DNA of 10,313 nt, taken from Deltaproteobacteria bacterium. Lineage in GTDB: Bacteria > Desulfobacterota > Desulfobulbia > Desulfobulbales > SURF-16. Within the stretch, counting starts at the first letter, position 1; every line of letters begins with the position of its first letter. Positions 7,364 to 10,313 of the stretch are shown here, piece after piece. The stretch spans positions 1-10,313 of the forward strand of contig JAOZSN010000107.1 in NCBI GenBank assembly GCA_029939635.1, written 5' to 3'. The translations under genes and the position numbers were made by a program. Under the pieces are notes generated by a model. It saw only the letters and a program-made list of their open reading frames with translations. It was not told the DNA's origin and ran no database searches.

Positions 7364-7392
7364 TAAATACAGGTGTAGCGGTAAAAAGTCAA
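7364..7392 (-). promoter_or_regulatory. Candidate distal purM promoter
   Basis: Minus-strand TTGACT (7392-7387, 5 of 6) and TATTTA (7369-7364, 3 of 6) have the ideal 17-nt spacing. The spacer shares the octamer CCGCTACA with the proximal candidate promoter, as if the promoter region had been partly duplicated. Moderate evidence at best. Confidence 0.4.
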
Positions 7393-7635
7393 ATAAATTA
7401 TGAACATAACATATACAACCAAATGTATCAGCCCATGTTTCACTATACTACAAATGACCCTTGTTAAATAACCAATTTTATTCTGTACCATAAAAAAAGC
7501 TAATTTCTCCATAATCTTGGCGACATAGGACTGACCAGATTTTGACTCATTTTTTTTCACCAGCACTAAAGTTGATGCGCATGGTTTTCAGACCTACAAA
7601 TCCCAGCAAATAGGTCAAAATTGAGGAAAATTCCA
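7393..7635. other. AT-rich part of the purM-rpsF divergent intergenic region with no recognised gene
   Basis: The whole gap between the divergent purM and rpsF starts is 477 nt. In this part I see AT-rich sequence with homopolymer runs (for example T8 near 7550-7557) and a weak TTGACT at 7542-7547 without a good -10. There is no convincing coding frame with a ribosome binding site and no tRNA-like fold. It may hold upstream regulatory elements for the ribosomal operon. Confidence 0.5.
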
Positions 7636-7665
7636 TTGACACTGCCCTGTTTACCATGGTAACAA
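7636..7665 (+). promoter_or_regulatory. Candidate promoter of the rpsF-rpsR-DUF2232-rplI operon
   Basis: A perfect TTGACA (7636-7641) is followed after 18 nt by TAACAA (7660-7665), which is preceded by TG plus one base (7657-7659) as in an extended -10. Transcription would begin near 7672, giving a leader of about 80 nt before the rpsF ATG. It is the best sigma70-like match upstream of the ribosomal block. Confidence 0.5.
7651..7662. promoter_or_regulatory. 12-bp perfect palindrome inside the candidate rpsF promoter
   Basis: TTACCATGGTAA is self-complementary and sits between the -35 and -10 candidates, overlapping the -10. This position suits a repressor operator. No known regulator is recognised, and a 12-bp palindrome is short. 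Confidence 0.3.
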
Positions 7666-7681
7666 GATCTGCTTTAGTTTT

Positions 7682-7726
7682 GGTGGTTGATAACTTCCAC
7701 CTTTACCCTTGCTCCCCATGGTGGGG
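7682..7726 (+). promoter_or_regulatory. rpsF: rpsF leader with two small potential hairpins
   Basis: GGTGG (7682-7686) can pair with CCACC (7697-7701), and CCCCA (7714-7718) with TGGGG (7722-7726) over a 3-nt loop, just upstream of the rpsF ribosome binding site. Ribosomal protein operons often carry an autoregulatory leader, and S6:S18-binding leaders are known. The CCG motif characteristic of that leader is not visible in these hairpins, so autoregulation is only an inference. Confidence 0.3.
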
Positions 7727-7740
7727 GGCCTCATGTCCAT

Positions 7741-7746
7741 AAGGAG
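7741..7746 (+). promoter_or_regulatory. rpsF: Ribosome binding site that fixes the rpsF start
   Basis: AAGGAG lies 7 nt before the ATG at 7754. Another in-frame ATG exists upstream at 7733, but the Shine-Dalgarno falls after it, so 7754 is the start. The resulting MNYETISIIRP opening is typical of S6. Confidence 0.85.
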
Positions 7747-7753
7747 AATATTA

Positions 7754-8101
7754 ATGAATTACGAAACAATTTCCATCATCCGGCCTGCAGCTGGAGAGGA
7801 TGCTATCTCAAAGATCAGCGAACGTACCGCCGAGATCATTGGGGCAGCTGGCGGCGAGATTCTTGCCGTTGATAAATGGGGATTAAAGAAGCTTGCTTAC
7901 CCCATTCAAAAAGAAGAAAATGGCTATTTCGTCTACACCGTATTCAAAGGAAACGGTGCGGGTCTTGATGAGATGGAACGTATCTTCCGCATTGACGATA
8001 ATGTCCTTAAATATATGACCATCCGTCTTGATGACTCATTTGCTTTACCCGAGAAAAAGGACGCAGAAGACTCAACCGAGCAGGAAGAGGTTGAGGAATA
8101 A
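7754..8101 (+). CDS. rpsF: Small-subunit ribosomal protein S6 (bS6)
   Basis: The 115-residue product carries the S6 pattern: MNYETISIIRP at the N terminus, VDKWGLKKLAYPIQKEENGYFVY in the middle (39-61; given in outline as WG-KKLAYPI and GYFVY), and FRIDDNVLKYMTIR (78-91) near the end of the fold. S6 binds 16S rRNA in the platform of the 30S subunit as a partner of S18, encoded downstream. The last 16 or so residues (from EKKDAEDS) are an acidic tail rich in Glu and Asp, as in E. coli S6, where C-terminal Glu residues are added after translation; here the Glu residues are genome-encoded. First gene of the ribosomal block, with a strong Shine-Dalgarno (AAGGAG). Confidence 0.97.
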   Translation: MNYETISIIRPAAGEDAISKISERTAEIIGAAGGEILAVDKWGLKKLAYPIQKEENGYFVYTVFKGNGAGLDEMERIFRIDDNVLKYMTIRLDDSFALPEKKDAEDSTEQEEVEE

Positions 8102-8117
8102 GCCCCCTACCCCTAAC

Positions 8118-8130
8118 CCAGAGCCTCTGG
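8118..8130 (+). other. Small hairpin just after rpsF
   Basis: CCAGA (8118-8122) pairs with TCTGG (8126-8130) over GCC and is followed by AGATTTTG. The stem is only 5 bp and the T run is short, so it is at most a weak attenuator or mRNA-stabilising element between rpsF and rpsR. Confidence 0.25.
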
Positions 8131-8154
8131 AGATTTTGTAAAGGTTACTGGATA

Positions 8155-8246
8155 AGTGCCTTAATATTAGATGCATATTATTTAATTAAAACAAAATTTC
8201 CATTTTATTGGCATTACATGACAATAAATAATCTTCATAAGGCACT
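8155..8246 (+). repeat. Long-range inverted repeat in the rpsF-rpsR spacer
   Basis: AGTGCCTTA (8155-8163) and TAAGGCACT (8238-8246) are exactly complementary, 9 bp, across a 74-nt AT-rich interval. An inner hairpin TAATAT (8162-8167) / ATATTA (8175-8180) shares the edge of the left arm and so competes slightly with it. The right arm ends 23 nt before the rpsR ATG, just ahead of its ribosome binding site (AAGG, 8257-8260). The 168-nt spacer has no coding frame of its own; some other bacteria carry ssb at this position. Its role as an RNA regulatory element is inferred from position and pairing only. Confidence 0.45.
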
Positions 8247-8269
8247 AAAAATTCACAAGGTAAAATATA

Positions 8270-8506
8270 ATGAGAAGAAAAAGAATTTTCCACCGTCGTA
8301 AGGTATGCCGTTTCTGCGCAGACAAGGAACTTGTTATTGATTATAAGGACGTAAAAGTTCTTAAAAGTTTTCTTACTGAGCGTGGCAAGATTATTCCTCG
8401 TCGTATATACGGGAACTGTGCTAAACATCAACGCCAGTTAACCGAGGCAATTAAGCGGGCACGCCAAATCGCCCTGATACCATATGCTGGCAACCCGCAA
8501 GGGTAG
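8270..8506 (+). CDS. rpsR: Small-subunit ribosomal protein S18 (bS18), zinc-binding type
   Basis: The 78-residue product has the S18 core: RRKVCRFC (9-16), YKDVKVLKSFLTERGKI (25-41, outlined as LKSFLTERGKI) and PRRIYGNCAKHQRQLTEAIKRAR (43-65, outlined as GNCAKHQRQL). It pairs with S6 on the 30S platform. Cys13, Cys16, Cys50 and His53 form a probable zinc ribbon, the C+ form of S18; many bacteria, including E. coli, have the C- form without these ligands. The ribosome binding site AAGG sits at 8257-8260, 9 nt before the ATG. The C terminus (PYAGNPQG) is slightly extended. It follows rpsF after a 168-nt spacer and precedes the DUF2232 gene by 18 nt. Confidence 0.97.
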   Translation: MRRKRIFHRRKVCRFCADKELVIDYKDVKVLKSFLTERGKIIPRRIYGNCAKHQRQLTEAIKRARQIALIPYAGNPQG

Positions 8507-8524
8507 TCTCCTGGAATTTAAGTG

Positions 8525-9472
8525 ATGGATGCAGACAAAACAAGGGTAGCTGATCTAAACGCCATTGTTTTGACCAGCCTGCTTTTTGCATTGCCGTCTA
8601 TCCACTCCGGATTTGACGGACTGCGCACCCTCATCCCCTTAGTGCCGTTTTACTATTCATTAAAAAAGGGCGATAAGCAGGCGCGGAGAATCATCTCCAT
8701 TGCATTAGCCATAGGCGGCGTCACAAGCGCTGTACTTGGTAATTTCAGCAGTATACTCTATGTCCTTTTCCTGCTGCCGGCAGGATTTAGCCTGGTACAA
8801 AGCAGCAGGTTACGTCTCCCTGTAGCATGGGCTGGAGGGATAACGAGCTTGCTCATCATGCTGGCCTGGCTCATTGGCGGTCTGCTCTACTGGATAGGAA
8901 GCCAGTCAAATCCGTATGTAGAAGCCTTAAATGCCATGGACAAGGCCTTTGAAAGCATGGCCGCTAGTTACCAAGGTCAGGATCTGGCTCCAGATATAGC
9001 TCATGATGTTGATCGAGCTATCAGTCAAGCACGAGTCAAGGTACCAGCCCTTTTCCCGTCAATCCTGATTATTTCAGCCTTGCTGGTCAGCTGGCTCAAT
9101 ATGGTTATTGGTAACCGTCTGCTGCGCAAAGGGGGCTTCCAAGCACCGTGGCCTCGTTATCGCTATTGGCGACTGCCAGACAATCTTATTTGGTTGCTCA
9201 TTGTCGCAGCTGGTGGGGTAATTATTTTCAGTGGTTCGCTGGCCACCTTTTTTCTCAACATGCTGCTGGTTCTTATCAGCATCTATGTGATGCAGGGGCT
9301 GGCTGTTATGCAGGCGATGTTTGAACGCTGGACCGTCCCGAAGATGGCTCGCGTATTTATTTATGCGATTATCTGCTTCCAGACCTTTTCGGTGCTTTTA
9401 CTAGCAGTACTTGGTGTAATGGACATCTGGAAGGATCTCGGCAAAATAAAGCCTGAAATACCAGAGCAATAA
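8525..9472 (+). CDS. DUF2232-family multi-spanning membrane protein (YybS-like)
   Basis: The product of about 315 residues has roughly eight membrane segments (about 14-30, 34-46, 56-73, 76-93, 102-124, 174-196, 221-238, 242-262, 274-302). A soluble helical stretch (about 130-172) separates the two halves. Features typical of the family are the WPRYRYWRLPDNLIWLLI block (210-227) and the LLVLISIYVMQGLAVMQ helix (248-264). No catalytic motif is evident and the function is unknown. It lies between rpsR and rplI, an arrangement I associate with deltaproteobacteria, and is translated from the same operon. Start choice: GTG 8522 and ATG 8525 are adjacent and in frame; ATG is preferred because the weak GGAA (8513-8516) is then 8 nt away. 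Confidence 0.85.
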   Translation: MDADKTRVADLNAIVLTSLLFALPSIHSGFDGLRTLIPLVPFYYSLKKGDKQARRIISIALAIGGVTSAVLGNFSSILYVLFLLPAGFSLVQSSRLRLPVAWAGGITSLLIMLAWLIGGLLYWIGSQSNPYVEALNAMDKAFESMAASYQGQDLAPDIAHDVDRAISQARVKVPALFPSILIISALLVSWLNMVIGNRLLRKGGFQAPWPRYRYWRLPDNLIWLLIVAAGGVIIFSGSLATFFLNMLLVLISIYVMQGLAVMQAMFERWTVPKMARVFIYAIICFQTFSVLLLAVLGVMDIWKDLGKIKPEIPEQ

Positions 9473-9516
9473 GGGCAAGAAAACAAATACTAACAGGTTT
9501 AACCTGAGGTGATATT

Positions 9517-10047
9517 ATGGAACTTATATTAAAAGAAACAATTGACACCCTCGGCCAGGAAGGCGACATCGTCAAGGTAAAACACGGCTATGGCCGCAAC
9601 TACCTCCTTCCCCAAGGCAAAGCAGTATTGGCAACAGCAGCTTCTATTGCCCAACGAGACCAGAACATGGCCGCTATTCAGGCCCGTCTCAATGATGCAC
9701 GCGGTACAGCCGAAACCCTGGCCAAGAAACTGGCCGGTGCCACTGTGGTCATTGCCATGCGTGTTGGTGAGGATGGCCGTCTCTACGGTTCAGTAACCTC
9801 TGCTGATCTTGCCGAGAAACTGGCAGAGCTTGGTATTGATATTGATAAACGCAAAATCATGCTTGAAGAGCCCATTAAAGCCTTGGGCAAAGAAACTGTA
9901 GCATACAAGGCAGGATACCAGGTCAAGGCTGAATTCATCGTCGAAGTTACTGGCCTTGATGGAGAAAGAAAGGCTGAGAAAGTTGAAGAAGTAGAAGCTG
10001 AAGAGCCTGAAGAAGCAACTGCAGAAGAGGCAGCGGTGGAGGAATAA
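9517..10047 (+). CDS. rplI: Large-subunit ribosomal protein L9 (bL9) with acidic C-terminal extension
   Basis: The 176-residue product has the L9 N-terminal rRNA-binding domain with the signature GDIVKVKHGYGRNYLLP (16-32), a connecting helix (about 41-74) and the C-terminal domain with GEDGRLYGSVTSADLAE (84-100). L9 binds 23S rRNA domain V near L1 and helps frame maintenance. The family is usually about 150 residues; here about 25 extra residues from KAEKVEEVE onward are almost all Glu and Ala with some Val, a low-complexity acidic tail. The ribosome binding site is very strong (GAGGTGAT, 9506-9513). It is the last gene of the block, 44 nt after the DUF2232 gene and followed by a strong terminator. 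Confidence 0.97.
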   Translation: MELILKETIDTLGQEGDIVKVKHGYGRNYLLPQGKAVLATAASIAQRDQNMAAIQARLNDARGTAETLAKKLAGATVVIAMRVGEDGRLYGSVTSADLAEKLAELGIDIDKRKIMLEEPIKALGKETVAYKAGYQVKAEFIVEVTGLDGERKAEKVEEVEAEEPEEATAEEAAVEE

Positions 10048-10080
10048 AACCCACCTTTTCCCATTCTCAGCAAAACACCT

Positions 10081-10117
10081 AAAAGGGGGCGGATTTTATC
10101 CAGCCCCCTTTTTTTTT
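10081..10117 (+). terminator. Strong intrinsic terminator after rplI
   Basis: GGGGGC (10085-10090) and GGAT (10091-10094) pair with ATCC (10098-10101) and GCCCCC (10103-10108), with a single bulged A and a TTT loop, followed by nine T residues (10109-10117). AAAA before the left arm could extend the stem into the T run and would also let it act weakly in the other direction. It ends the rpsF-rplI transcript. Confidence 0.93.
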
Positions 10118-10210
10118 ATTTACTTATAGTTTCATGTTTCCAGATTCATGGTAAGCAGGTAAACCAGGTAATTTGAAACGTAAAATTTAAAATCTGCAAC
10201 TGCCTTAAAA

Positions 10211-10313
10211 ATGGATCAACAACCAACCTCCCTCCATCGTATTCCTCCCATTCCTCATCATCTCTTGAAAAATCTTCCCTTTCAGAAGCTCCGTAAAGCG
10301 CGGGTCGATATGG
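10211..10313 (+). CDS. Possible 5' end of an unidentified gene, cut by the right edge
   Basis: From ATG 10211 the plus strand is open to the end of the window (34 codons, beginning MDQQPTSLHRIPPIPHH). An in-frame stop at 10181-10183 leaves this ATG as the only usual start. In related genomes dnaB often follows rplI, but the residues seen do not show the DnaB opening (PP-N-EAE), so I do not name it. No Shine-Dalgarno precedes it. Two minus-strand frames are also open here: one ends at 10205 (…EGGWLLIHF) and one ends within about 10149. A convergent gene on the other strand is therefore an alternative. Confidence 0.3.
   Translation, partial: MDQQPTSLHRIPPIPHHLLKNLPFQKLRKARVDM

Noticed and set aside
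7339..7566. Minus-strand 75-codon frame starting with GTG in the purM-rpsF gap
   Set aside because: It has no ribosome binding site, composition like AT-rich noncoding DNA, no recognisable motif, and it overlaps the candidate purM promoters.
7709..7753. Upstream extension of rpsF from TTG 7709 or ATG 7733
   Set aside because: The AAGGAG ribosome binding site lies downstream of both and is correctly placed only for ATG 7754.
7672..7753. Known S6:S18-binding mRNA leader
   Set aside because: The characteristic CCG motif in a hairpin bulge is not visible in the leader; kept only as an unspecific hairpin leader.
8186..8431. Minus-strand frame across the rpsF-rpsR spacer and rpsR
   Set aside because: Half of it is antisense to rpsR and it has no ribosome binding site or family resemblance.
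9495..9505. Near-palindrome AGGTTTAACCT just before the rplI ribosome binding site
   Set aside because: Only 5 bp with a one-base centre, which cannot form a stable RNA hairpin; probably chance.
10129..10179. GTTTCA / TGAAAC inverted repeat and AGGTAA direct repeats after the rplI terminator
   Set aside because: Units of six bases in AT-rich DNA are expected by chance and no mobile-element end or attachment site is evident.

Overview
The window looks like ordinary chromosome from a Gram-negative, probably anaerobic bacterium of the sulfate-reducer / Desulfobacterota (former Deltaproteobacteria) type, possibly close to Desulfobulbales. The main clue is the ribosomal block rpsF-rpsR-DUF2232 membrane protein-rplI, an arrangement I associate with that group. 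A CDF transporter fused to a NifX-like domain and a MltD-type LysM transglycosylase fit the same origin. The lineage is an inference from gene content. I see no rRNA, tRNA, CRISPR, phage, plasmid or insertion-sequence signature.

Left part (1-6140, all minus strand, read right to left): a TauE/SafE-family permease, an 87-nt spacer, then four tightly packed genes. These are a CDF metal transporter with a C-terminal NifX-like domain, a two-Gate-domain membrane protein, a LysM-bearing MltD-like lytic transglycosylase, and the N-terminal 196 codons of aminopeptidase N (pepN), which runs off the window. The gaps are 1 nt, 3 nt and a 4-nt ATGA overlap, so the four genes are very probably one transcript. 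None of these starts has a convincing Shine-Dalgarno sequence.

Middle (6141-7753): purM (AIR synthetase, purine synthesis) on the minus strand, ended by a strong hairpin terminator. It is followed by a 477-nt AT-rich divergent intergenic region. On the purM side this region carries two candidate sigma70-like promoters and a 10-nt-phased series of TCAA-type repeats. On the other side it holds a candidate promoter with a short palindrome and a hairpin-containing leader for rpsF.

Right part (7754-10117, plus strand): rpsF (S6), a 168-nt AT-rich spacer with a long-range inverted repeat, rpsR (S18, zinc-binding C+ type), a DUF2232 multi-spanning membrane protein, and rplI (L9), closed by a strong intrinsic terminator. 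S6 and L9 both end in unusually acidic tails. After the terminator the last ~190 nt hold a possible 5' end of another plus-strand gene whose identity I cannot establish.

Taken together, the right block is translation machinery. The left block is envelope and transport functions (metal efflux, Gate transporter, peptidoglycan cleavage, TauE/SafE anion export) plus a cytosolic peptidase. I found no clearly new biological system. The most unusual items are the CDF-NifX fusion next to a Gate-domain protein, the structured spacer inside the S6-S18 operon, and the phased repeat array upstream of purM.
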